DNA of 6,843 nt from Verrucomicrobiota bacterium (GTDB lineage: Bacteria; Verrucomicrobiota; Verrucomicrobiia; Verrucomicrobiales; DEV007): positions 1 through 6,843 of the forward strand of contig JAQCER010000186.1 of the NCBI GenBank assembly GCA_027618625.1. Reading direction: 5' to 3'. A program made the position numbers and the translations under genes. A model generated the notes under the pieces. The model saw nothing but the letters and a program-made list of their open reading frames with translations, was not told where the DNA came from and did no database searches. This document shows positions 1-6,608 of the stretch, piece after piece. Each line of letters starts with the position of its first letter. The stretch's first letter is position 1.

Positions 1-2652
1 CTGGCAGACGGCGGGGCGGTTACTTATAATGCATTTGCGGGTGGAGTGGTCGGGACTCCAACGACGCAGATTACTTCGAGCGGTCCAGGTTGGTCGAGCC
101 TCCTGACGGGCGTATGGGCGAACAAGCACCGAGTGATCGACAACGGCTTCGCGAATAATCGTCTCGCGCAGTTTCCACACTTTTTTAAGTACATAAAGCA
201 GGCCCGACCGGATGCAGTGGTCGCGTCCTTCATCGATTGGGAAGAGATCGACACAAAGATCGTCGAGCCAGTGGCGGAGTATTTTGACCATCGTTTTCCA
301 GATGGTGAGCCATTGCCTGGGTCATACACCGAGCGCGATCGCCTGGTGCTCGCGAAGGTCGAGGAATATCTAGCTGATCATTCACCAGACGTTCTGTTCG
401 TGTACTTTGGGAATGTGGATATCAGTGGTCACAGCACCGGCTTTAGTCCTGCAAATCCGGCCTACATTTCTTCGATTGAAACCACCGATGTACAGGTAGG
501 CAAAGTGCTGGAGGCGATTCGCAATCGCCCTGGTTATGCCGATGAGGAATGGATGACCATTGTGTCGACCGATCACGGCGGCGTCGGTACCGGGCACGGT
601 GGGCAAAGTCTGACAGAACGTACCATTTTTCTCATCGCCAATGGCGCCGGGGTGATGCCGCGAGTCCATGCGGCGGGCCCGGGGCACACGGCAGTACCAC
701 CTACTGCGATGCGCCACCTCGGCATTCCTGTCGATCCGGAATGGGGATGGGAGGCGGAAGCTTTCGGCTATCCGCCCTATAGTGCTACTGCTCTGCGGGC
801 AACTGCGGATCAACGGTTCGGGCAGGTGGCACTCTCCTGGTCGCCAGCGGAAGGCTACGACATCACCTCGCAGGAATTGCTGCGAAATGGCGAATGGATC
901 GCCACTTTGTCAACTGACGTCAGCGTGCTTGTCGATGCTCCACCAGGCTTGGTGAGTGGCGGGCCGGAACAGGAGTTTGTTTACACCTTGCAGGTCACCG
1001 GTGTCGATGCGGAGAAGAGCCCTCCACTGGTTGCACGCGTTTCCTTCTACGATGGCCCGATCAATGATCGACGCATCGTGGATTTGGCATGCAATGGTGA
1101 ATTGGTGGATGTGTCAGGAACGTTGTTGCCTGCCGCTGCTGGGGAGTCGGTCTTCGCTCGCGACACCGATCGTCAGTATCTTGAACTCAAGAGCAGTGGC
1201 GAAATTACTTTTGGACGGCCAGAGAAGTTGAAATTTGCATCGAGTGCGGATTTTTCCGTTTCGTTTCTGGTGAAGATGAGAGCCACGACGGGCTCATCCG
1301 GAACCATTGTTGGCAATCGGGCAGTCGAAGGCGGCCAAACTCGCGGTTGGGCGATCGGGACCACTCGCGATGGGGCGTTGAGATGGGAACTCGCCGATGG
1401 CAGAACAGGTGTGCAAATCCAGGCACCGGCCCCAACCTTATCCGATGGCAGATGGCATCACGTCACTGTCACTCACGACCGCGATGGTGATGCGATCGTC
1501 TACATGGAGGGCGTCGAAGTCAAGCGTGAGGTCATCAGTGGTATCGGTAACGTGGATACCAGTTCTGACTTTCGCATCGGTGGACGGTTTCTTGGAGGCA
1601 TCGACGATTTGCAGATCTGGAATCGCAGGCTTTTACCCGGGGAAGTTCGGGAATTGGCAATTGCTGCGGACGTTAATCATCCGCCGACGCACGATGCCGT
1701 TGTCGATCTTCGCTTCGATGCAGATTTCGGTGATGCTGAGGCGTTCGGGCCGGTAACGGTTGATGCTTCTGGTGTGCGTGGGAGCGCGGCACTATTGGTC
1801 AATGATGGGTCTGGCGAGCCAGCGTATCTTTCGTTGCCCGAGACCGCGGCGCTTTCGTTTGGCGCAGGGCAGGATTTCTCCGTATCTGTTTGGGTGAAGA
1901 GTGAGGGTGCATCTGGGCTTGGAGGAACGAAGAGCGATCCAGCAATTCTCTCGAACAAAAATTGGCGCCTCGGTGCCGGAAATGGCTGGGCGATCGCCGC
2001 AGGAAAAGATGGTCGCTGGCAGTGGAACATCGGTGACGGTGACAATTCTCATCGATCCGACTACGTCGGTCCGGCAGGGGAGATCGGTGACGGCGATTGG
2101 CATCATCTTGCTGTAACACACGACCGGGACGGGTTCGCCGTGATCTACTTTGACGGAGGAGAAGTTGCCCGGCGCGATATTTCCGAAGTTAAAGACATTG
2201 ATTCCGGCCTCCCCATCGGCAACGGGACGGATGGGAAGTCTGGTGCTGACTGGCCGGGATGGTTCAATGGAAGTATCGACAACGTGCAAATTTGGCGCCG
2301 CAGTTTATCGCCGCAAGAGATTGCGTTCGTGTTCGAACTGTTCGCATCCACATTCGACTCTGAATCAACAGCGATGCTCGATATCGTGGTGGATGGCAAC
2401 TACGCTTACCTCTCGTATTCGCAGCTGGCGGGAGGATATGGGCACCCTGGAATCGACTACATCGCCCAGGGACGGGCCTACAGAGTCGAGCGTTCGGTCG
2501 ATCTGGATCCAGAGTCGTGGCAACCACTCAGGATCGAGTCCTATGAAATGACCACGGCTCCGAAGGTGATCGATGATTTGACCGAGAGAGTGACACTCCG
2601 CCTCCCGCGATTGCAACACGACTATTTCCGTCTGCGGACGACTGCCGATTGA
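1..2652 (+). CDS. Alkaline-phosphatase-superfamily (phosphodiesterase/nucleotide pyrophosphatase-like) protein with Fn3-like and two LamG domains, 5' partial
   Basis: The frame is open from the first base, so the true start and N-terminal metal-binding Asp lie upstream; the GTG at 46 is only an internal codon. Numbering residues from base 1, the catalytic fold covers about 1-260. It has a TSSGPGWSSLLTG segment, where Ser27 or a neighbouring Ser/Thr is the likely nucleophile by alignment to the Thr of nucleotide pyrophosphatases. Metal-ligand candidates are Asp140 and His144 (DISGH), Asp191-His192 (DHGG) and His199 (GHGG). Residues about 260-350 look like a fibronectin-III-type beta domain. 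Two LamG/concanavalin-like domains follow, about 400-550 and 615-775, each with a WHH...THDRDG strand and an ID(D/N)(L/V)QIW strand. The last 90 residues resemble the beta-rich tails of Verrucomicrobiota exported proteins and end in FRLRTTAD. It is probably exported and hydrolyses phosphate mono- or diesters, with LamG modules binding glycans or surfaces. The fold is seen in sequence; substrate and localisation are inferred. Confidence 0.92.
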   Translation: MADGGAVTYNAFAGGVVGTPTTQITSSGPGWSSLLTGVWANKHRVIDNGFANNRLAQFPHFFKYIKQARPDAVVASFIDWEEIDTKIVEPVAEYFDHRFPDGEPLPGSYTERDRLVLAKVEEYLADHSPDVLFVYFGNVDISGHSTGFSPANPAYISSIETTDVQVGKVLEAIRNRPGYADEEWMTIVSTDHGGVGTGHGGQSLTERTIFLIANGAGVMPRVHAAGPGHTAVPPTAMRHLGIPVDPEWGWEAEAFGYPPYSATALRATADQRFGQVALSWSPAEGYDITSQELLRNGEWIATLSTDVSVLVDAPPGLVSGGPEQEFVYTLQVTGVDAEKSPPLVARVSFYDGPINDRRIVDLACNGELVDVSGTLLPAAAGESVFARDTDRQYLELKSSGEITFGRPEKLKFASSADFSVSFLVKMRATTGSSGTIVGNRAVEGGQTRGWAIGTTRDGALRWELADGRTGVQIQAPAPTLSDGRWHHVTVTHDRDGDAIVYMEGVEVKREVISGIGNVDTSSDFRIGGRFLGGIDDLQIWNRRLLPGEVRELAIAADVNHPPTHDAVVDLRFDADFGDAEAFGPVTVDASGVRGSAALLVNDGSGEPAYLSLPETAALSFGAGQDFSVSVWVKSEGASGLGGTKSDPAILSNKNWRLGAGNGWAIAAGKDGRWQWNIGDGDNSHRSDYVGPAGEIGDGDWHHLAVTHDRDGFAVIYFDGGEVARRDISEVKDIDSGLPIGNGTDGKSGADWPGWFNGSIDNVQIWRRSLSPQEIAFVFELFASTFDSESTAMLDIVVDGNYAYLSYSQLAGGYGHPGIDYIAQGRAYRVERSVDLDPESWQPLRIESYEMTTAPKVIDDLTERVTLRLPRLQHDYFRLRTTAD

Positions 2653-2837
2653 GTAATCACCTGCTGGTCGTTGAGGGATCGGAGCGGGCGGTGACATCGG
2701 CGGGGTGATTCTGGCCTTAGGCCTTGCGCTGGCGTGCCGCCCGGGCAAAAGACAGGACTGGTAAAGAGGCCTAAGATGTGACAGGTTTCGCGACTTTTAT
2801 CTGTGAGCAGTTTTGAACAAAGCGATTACTCCGATTT
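2653..2837. other. Intergenic region between the phosphatase-like gene and the two-gene operon
   Basis: This 185-base spacer holds no supportable reading frame. It must contain the end of the upstream transcript and probably the promoter of the downstream operon. I could not identify a convincing -35/-10 pair. No clear Shine-Dalgarno precedes the ATG at 2838. The notable element is the inverted repeat at 2716-2775, listed separately. Confidence 0.6.
2716..2775. repeat. 9-bp perfect inverted repeat with 42-nt GC-rich loop
   Basis: CTTAGGCCT at 2716-2724 is the exact reverse complement of AGGCCTAAG at 2767-2775. The left arm also sits inside a small self-complementary GGCC-TTA-GGCC. The loop contains the palindrome GCCCGGGC. 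Lying 64 bases after the stop of the upstream gene, it could form an RNA hairpin that ends or stabilises that transcript, or it could be a protein-binding site. There is no run of T after the right arm, so a classical intrinsic terminator is not supported. Confidence 0.45.
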
Positions 2838-3740
2838 ATGTATTTTAAAGTCATCAGCTCCTTCGTGATCGCTTTCTGGCTCATTACGACCGGATTGTTG
2901 ATTCAAATGATCTACTTTCCTGAAGAATCGAAGTTCTCCGAAGTTCCGCCGACCCAAGTGCTGGATCTGTTTGTGACGTCAGGCCTAGAGCAAATGGATA
3001 TTTTCAGCGGCAAGGATCTTGTGGGGAAACTTTCTGTGGTCCCAAGCTTGAAACCAGATCTTCGATCTGCTGATGAGTCGGTTCGGAGCCGGGATTTGCC
3101 CAAGGTAGTGTCGTTGAAAATGGCGGGAGACATTGACGTTGAGATCGGGCATTTGGACGGCAAGGTGAGACTAAGGTCAGAGTTGTGGATGGAAAGGGAC
3201 GGCGAAGTCATTTCCTATTCGATCGAACTCAGCATGAAGGAGCTCGGTATCACTTGTGAGCTTTCGCAAAACGGGGGCGACGATACTATCCACTATCTGG
3301 TCAAGAATGGTGACGCAGTATTGCTGGATTCTTCGAGCGCCAACAGCACGATCGATCAGCAACTCCAAGCCCAGTTGTTGATGCGTGCGTGGGGGATTGA
3401 TCTGGCAAAGATCCAGGAGCAGGCGAAGGCTGAGGCGAGCCAGAAGGAGGGCGCACGGCTGCTGGCGCGGCGCGGAATCATTACCGTTTCTGGCGCACGT
3501 TTGAATGGATACATTCTGGACGTGAAAGTGTTGGGAGACGCGGGTCTCAAGTTCTTTTTCTCCGAGACCGGCGAACTCCTTACGATGGAGTCGTTTCTTG
3601 ATTACAGGCTTGTGAGTTACGAATTACGCCTCGATCCCGATGCCGAAGGGCTACGCGATGATGGAACCGGGGAGGTGGTCGTGCCTGTGCCGGAGGGAGC
3701 CGTGATTCCAGTTCCAGATTCTTCCAAGGAGAAACCATGA
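2838..3740 (+). CDS. Membrane-anchored protein of unknown function, operon partner of the ABC ATPase
   Basis: This 300-residue protein is not one I recognise. Residues about 5-27 form a single strongly hydrophobic segment (start MYFKVISSFVIAFWLITTG) with one Lys before it. It could be an uncleaved signal anchor or signal peptide, placing the rest outside the cytoplasmic membrane. The remainder reads as alternating beta strands, with a short charged helix near residues 192-212 (QEQAKAEASQKEGARLLARR). The C-terminus is Pro/Val-rich (VPVPEGAVIPVPDSSKEKP). No enzymatic motif is visible. Its stop overlaps the start of the ATPase gene (ATGA at 3737-3740), so the two are almost certainly translated together. 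This suggests an extracytoplasmic or accessory subunit of the same transport system, but that is inference. The ATG at 2838 is chosen because it directly precedes the hydrophobic segment; no Shine-Dalgarno is evident. Confidence 0.82.
   Translation: MYFKVISSFVIAFWLITTGLLIQMIYFPEESKFSEVPPTQVLDLFVTSGLEQMDIFSGKDLVGKLSVVPSLKPDLRSADESVRSRDLPKVVSLKMAGDIDVEIGHLDGKVRLRSELWMERDGEVISYSIELSMKELGITCELSQNGGDDTIHYLVKNGDAVLLDSSSANSTIDQQLQAQLLMRAWGIDLAKIQEQAKAEASQKEGARLLARRGIITVSGARLNGYILDVKVLGDAGLKFFFSETGELLTMESFLDYRLVSYELRLDPDAEGLRDDGTGEVVVPVPEGAVIPVPDSSKEKP
3726..3731 (+). promoter_or_regulatory. Shine-Dalgarno site for the ABC ATPase gene
   Basis: AAGGAG lies five bases before the ATG at 3737 and inside the last codons of the upstream gene. 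It fixes the ATPase start and supports translational coupling through the ATGA overlap. It is the clearest ribosome binding site in the window; the other starts lack one. Confidence 0.8.
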
Positions 3741-4516
3741 TTCGAACCGAAGACCTATCGATGCAATATGGGCAGCTCAAGGCCCTGAACGGACTCAATC
3801 TTGAGATCGAACAGGGTGAGTTCTTCGCATTTCTCGGGCCGAACGCTGCCGGAAAAACAACAACAATCAAACTCTTGACCGGGTTGCTTCGTCCGACGCG
3901 GGGAAGGGCGTGGATCTGTGGCCACGATATCCAGGAAGACCCGATTGCGGCGAAGAAAGTCCTAGGATTTGTCCCGGATGTCGCACTTTTCTACGATAAG
4001 CTGACTGCTCTCGAGTTCATGCGATTCATCGCCGACATCTTCAGCTTGGATCACGCGAGAGCCAGCAAACTTACAGGGATTTTATTCGAGCAGTTCGCCT
4101 TGGAAAGTTACCGCCATGAATTGATCGAAAACCTCAGTCATGGAACGCGGCAGCGGCTGGCCATTGCGGCAGCCTTGTTGCACGAGCCCAGAGTCATCAT
4201 TATCGATGAACCGATGATCGGACTCGACCCGGTGCATGCAAAGATTGTCAAAGACGAACTCAAGCGGCGCGCCAATGACGGTGTAACGATTTTCATGTCC
4301 ACGCACCTGCTCAACATTGCGCAAGACCTGGCCGACCGCATCGGCATCATCAACCATGGTGAGCTGGTCGCTCTAGGAACGATGGATGAACTGAAGACCG
4401 GTCGCACCGATGATGGGCACGACCAGCTTGAGAACATCTTCCTGGAGATGCTGGAAAGTGGCGCGGGAACGGAACCGTTACCAGCGTTACCAGCGGGCGC
4501 GGTGGTTACGCCTTGA
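3737..4516 (+). CDS. ABC transporter ATP-binding protein
   Basis: This 259-residue cytoplasmic ATPase would power a membrane transporter. Walker A is GPNAAGKT (residues 34-41). The Q-loop position reads GFVPD (76-80), with Asp in place of the usual Gln. The signature is the divergent LSHGTRQR (132-139). Walker B is VIIIDEP (152-158) with catalytic Glu157, the D-loop is GLDP (161-164) and the switch His is in STH (187-189). The layout resembles the CcmA/multidrug-type exporter ATPases, in which I recall the Gln-to-Asp Q-loop variant being common. The C-terminus carries a Pro/Ala-rich extension (EPLPALPAGAVVTP) partly built by a 9-bp tandem duplication. It is the last gene of a two-gene operon. 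No gene for a multi-pass permease lies upstream or downstream in the window, because the next gene is convergent, so its membrane partner must be elsewhere. The substrate is unknown. The start is fixed by AAGGAG at 3726. Confidence 0.95.
   Translation: MIRTEDLSMQYGQLKALNGLNLEIEQGEFFAFLGPNAAGKTTTIKLLTGLLRPTRGRAWICGHDIQEDPIAAKKVLGFVPDVALFYDKLTALEFMRFIADIFSLDHARASKLTGILFEQFALESYRHELIENLSHGTRQRLAIAAALLHEPRVIIIDEPMIGLDPVHAKIVKDELKRRANDGVTIFMSTHLLNIAQDLADRIGIINHGELVALGTMDELKTGRTDDGHDQLENIFLEMLESGAGTEPLPALPAGAVVTP
4476..4493 (+). repeat. 9-bp perfect tandem duplication inside the ATPase tail
   Basis: CGTTACCAG occurs twice head to tail at 4476-4484 and 4485-4493. It is in frame and encodes the Leu-Pro-Ala Leu-Pro-Ala stretch of the ATPase C-terminal tail. 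It probably arose by replication slippage and lies outside the conserved nucleotide-binding domain. Confidence 0.8.
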
Positions 4517-4517
4517 T

Positions 4518-4532
4518 TGATCGGAGGGATCA
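4518..4532. terminator. Possible small hairpin between convergent genes
   Basis: TGATC at 4518-4522 and GATCA at 4528-4532 flank a five-base loop. The element sits in the 23-base gap between the convergent ATPase and sulfatase genes, where a bidirectional terminator is expected. The stem is only 5 bp and no T-run follows on either strand, so it is a weak candidate. It may be chance. Confidence 0.25.
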
Positions 4533-4539
4533 CGACTGA

Positions 4540-6405
4540 CTACTGAGCCTCCCGTTCAGCCTTCAACCGGGTCGCGAACCGACCTAGGTATTCATTTGGC
4601 TTCTCGCGGCTCAGAGTTGCCTCGATCCAGGCGGATGGAACGGCGTAGGTCGCCTCGACACGAGTCAGCGTGTTGATCGCCAATTGCGCTGCGTAGTCGT
4701 CGGTAGACTTGTCGAGTTCGGCCACCAGCTGACTGGTGGCCAGTCCCTCCTTTCCGAGAAGATAGAGTGCATGGGCGGCGGTGATTCGATTGGCAGCGAA
4801 GTTGTCGTGCAAGAGTTCCTCCAGTGCGGGAGCCTGATCGGCTGCCGCATCGCCCAGAATAAGGAGGCCTTGTGCGCCCCAGTAGCGGTGCAAGGGCTCT
4901 TTTGCCTCAAGCAAGGACACCAGTGCAGGAATCTGCGCAGCGTCGTTTTCTGTGGCCAGCCATGCGAGGTCGATCGTTTTCCCATAGTCGAACCCTGCAT
5001 CGTTGGCGAAATCGTAGATGGTGGCGTCACCTGCAAGTTCCGCGAACATTGGTTCGGGAATGATCCCCGTGTCTTTGGTCTCCGTCATCTTCGCTTTGAG
5101 CCGGGCGGACATTGCCGCCAGCCGTTCAGCGTGCGCAGGATCGGTGGCAAGGTTGTTGATCTCCCAGGGATCAGCATCTGTATCAAACAAATATTCCACA
5201 GGCTGCGGAGATTCCCATAGTGCCTTGTGATAGCCTGACAGCTTACCATTCTTCCATGCATGCTCCATCGCCGGCCACCCAGGAACGGAGAACTGGTAGT
5301 AGGAGTAAGGCGCTGCCGGAAGGTAGGGCGTGAAACGGCGGATGTACTTCCACCGACCATCGGTAATGCCGCGACGCATGCCGTAGAGTTCATCAAAGCG
5401 ATCAGCGTGCAGAAACACGATATCGTTTTCCGGTGGCGCTGCGCGCCTCGGGCCAAGGAACGGACGCCCCTGCATGTGCCGCGGCTTATCAAGGCCCACG
5501 AGCGACAGCAAAGTCGGTGCGAGATCGATGAAAGCGACAGGCTCGCTGACTTTTTCACCTGTCTTGAAAGGAGAATACGCGCTCCATTTTTCTGGCACGC
5601 GGACGATCATGGGAACGCGAACACCGGTGTCTTCAATGTATCGCTTGCCGCGCGGAGTCGGGCCGCCATGGTCGCCGTAGTAGAAAATGATCGTGTTCTC
5701 AGCCAGCCCTGCCGCTGTCAATTCGTCAAGGATTTCACCAACTTGGGCATCGAGGGCAGTCAGAACATCGTGGTAGACGGCGAAATCGCTGCGAATTTCT
5801 GGAAGATCGGGCAGACAGGGGGGGATCGTGACTTCGGACGGATCCAGCCGCGGCGTCTCCGGGATGACTCCATTTGCCCGATTGGCCTCCACATTTTGGG
5901 GGAACAACGAACTTTCGTGCGAGACCGTCAAATTGAAGATCGCAAAAAAGGGCTGGCCTTCAGCGCGGTTCTTGTAGTGAGCCTTCGGTGCGCATTCATC
6001 CCAGATGGCTTTGTCATCACCTTGAAAGTTGTAGTCAGTCTTGCTCGCATTCGTGCAGTAGTAACCGAGTTCCTTCAGATAAGAAGTGTGCGGCCTGAAT
6101 CTATCCGGGATCCGGTGTCGGCTGCGCATGTGCTGGGTGCCCTGAGTTGTGGCATACATACCAGTGAGAATGGTAGACCGCGCGACAGCGCAGACCGGAG
6201 CATTCGAATAGGCGGCAGTGAAAAGGTGCCCACCCGCAGCCAGGTTGTCGATCCGAGGTGTCCTGGCGTCAGTGTTGCCATAGCAGCCCATCCAGTGCGC
6301 TGCATTGTCTTCGGATGTAATCCAGAGAACGTTTGGGCGGTCTTGAGCCAGAAGCGTTCCCAACAGGGACAAGCTGGCAAGTATTGATAAAGCGGGGTTC
6401 TTCAT
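4540..6405 (-). CDS. Secreted sulfatase (arylsulfatase A / heparan N-sulfatase-like) with C-terminal HEAT-like repeats
   Basis: This 621-residue protein starts at the ATG at 6405, which begins a clear signal peptide (MKNPALSILASLSLLGTLLA, probable cleavage after Ala20). The longer in-frame TTG start at 6462 only adds residues ahead of it. It should hydrolyse sulfate esters or N-sulfates outside the cytoplasm. Residues 25-43 (VLWITSEDN...GCYG) give the N-terminal metal site, with Glu32-Asp33 where many sulfatases have Asp-Asp. The catalytic Cys72 lies in CAVAR (72-76), lacking the usual Pro of C-x-P-S-R. Other sites are KTDYNF (122-127), His163 in TVSH, and YGDHGG with Asp245-His246 followed by Lys254. 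The C-terminal sulfatase subdomain follows, including DRFDELYGMRR (335-345) and an FDTDADPWEINNL segment. Residues about 485-590 form alpha-helical HEAT-like repeats, possibly for protein contacts. The gene is convergent with the ABC operon and divergent from the sigma factor gene. The substrate is not determinable here. Confidence 0.93.
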   Translation of the reverse strand: MKNPALSILASLSLLGTLLAQDRPNVLWITSEDNAAHWMGCYGNTDARTPRIDNLAAGGHLFTAAYSNAPVCAVARSTILTGMYATTQGTQHMRSRHRIPDRFRPHTSYLKELGYYCTNASKTDYNFQGDDKAIWDECAPKAHYKNRAEGQPFFAIFNLTVSHESSLFPQNVEANRANGVIPETPRLDPSEVTIPPCLPDLPEIRSDFAVYHDVLTALDAQVGEILDELTAAGLAENTIIFYYGDHGGPTPRGKRYIEDTGVRVPMIVRVPEKWSAYSPFKTGEKVSEPVAFIDLAPTLLSLVGLDKPRHMQGRPFLGPRRAAPPENDIVFLHADRFDELYGMRRGITDGRWKYIRRFTPYLPAAPYSYYQFSVPGWPAMEHAWKNGKLSGYHKALWESPQPVEYLFDTDADPWEINNLATDPAHAERLAAMSARLKAKMTETKDTGIIPEPMFAELAGDATIYDFANDAGFDYGKTIDLAWLATENDAAQIPALVSLLEAKEPLHRYWGAQGLLILGDAAADQAPALEELLHDNFAANRITAAHALYLLGKEGLATSQLVAELDKSTDDYAAQLAINTLTRVEATYAVPSAWIEATLSREKPNEYLGRFATRLKAEREAQ

Positions 6406-6608
6406 GGGAAAGGCGCTTAAGGCGGCCGGTGGCAGGGTTGCCCAACAGACCGATGATGACAATACTAGTTTAGCTTAGGCACCTCTGCTCCGGTCGCCCC
6501 ATTTCCGGTGAAAAATGACGTGACGTTCCGCTAGCGGCCTGTTAAACGACCAAATGGCAGAATCAGAGATGTCTATGAGTTTAAACGATATCGAATCCAC
6601 TTCAGGGC
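6406..6608. promoter_or_regulatory. Divergent intergenic region between sulfatase and sigma factor genes
   Basis: About 200 bases separate the two divergent starts and should contain promoters for both. I see no convincing -35/-10 pair on either strand and no Shine-Dalgarno before the sulfatase ATG. Small symmetric elements are present: a 10-bp palindrome at 6528-6537, a TGACGTGACG direct repeat at 6516-6525, and TTAAACGA at 6542-6549 and again at 6581-6588. The right part also contains an alternative open frame from the ATG at 6554, discussed as a possible frameshifted N-terminus of the sigma factor. Confidence 0.45.
6528..6537. repeat. 10-bp perfect palindrome, possible operator
   Basis: CCGCTAGCGG reads the same on both strands. 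It is placed midway in the divergent region, 122 bases before the sulfatase start and 71 bases before the sigma factor start. This is a plausible position for a dimeric regulator site, but a single short palindrome can occur by chance. Confidence 0.3.

Noticed and set aside
1792..2289. Minus-strand 165-codon frame inside the phosphatase-like gene
   Set aside because: It lies opposite the second LamG domain and has no coding features of its own; it is a shadow.
46..2652. GTG at 46 as the true start of the phosphatase-like gene
   Set aside because: The same frame is open to base 1 and encodes a plausible continuation (ADGGAVTYNAFAGG), and the metal-binding N-terminus is missing, so the gene starts upstream of the window.
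2803..2837. A promoter for the ABC operon using TTGAAC at 2813 as a -35 box
   Set aside because: A -10 box at normal spacing would fall on or beyond the start codon at 2838, leaving no room for a leader.
5260..6387. A 375-codon open frame on the plus strand across the sulfatase gene
   Set aside because: It is antisense to a well-supported sulfatase with intact catalytic motifs. Its translation is Arg/Val-rich, with no recognisable domain or signal. It is a codon-bias shadow.
4540..6462. Longer sulfatase starting from TTG at 6462
   Set aside because: The extra 19 residues precede a textbook signal peptide beginning at ATG 6405 and would bury it, so the shorter start is preferred.
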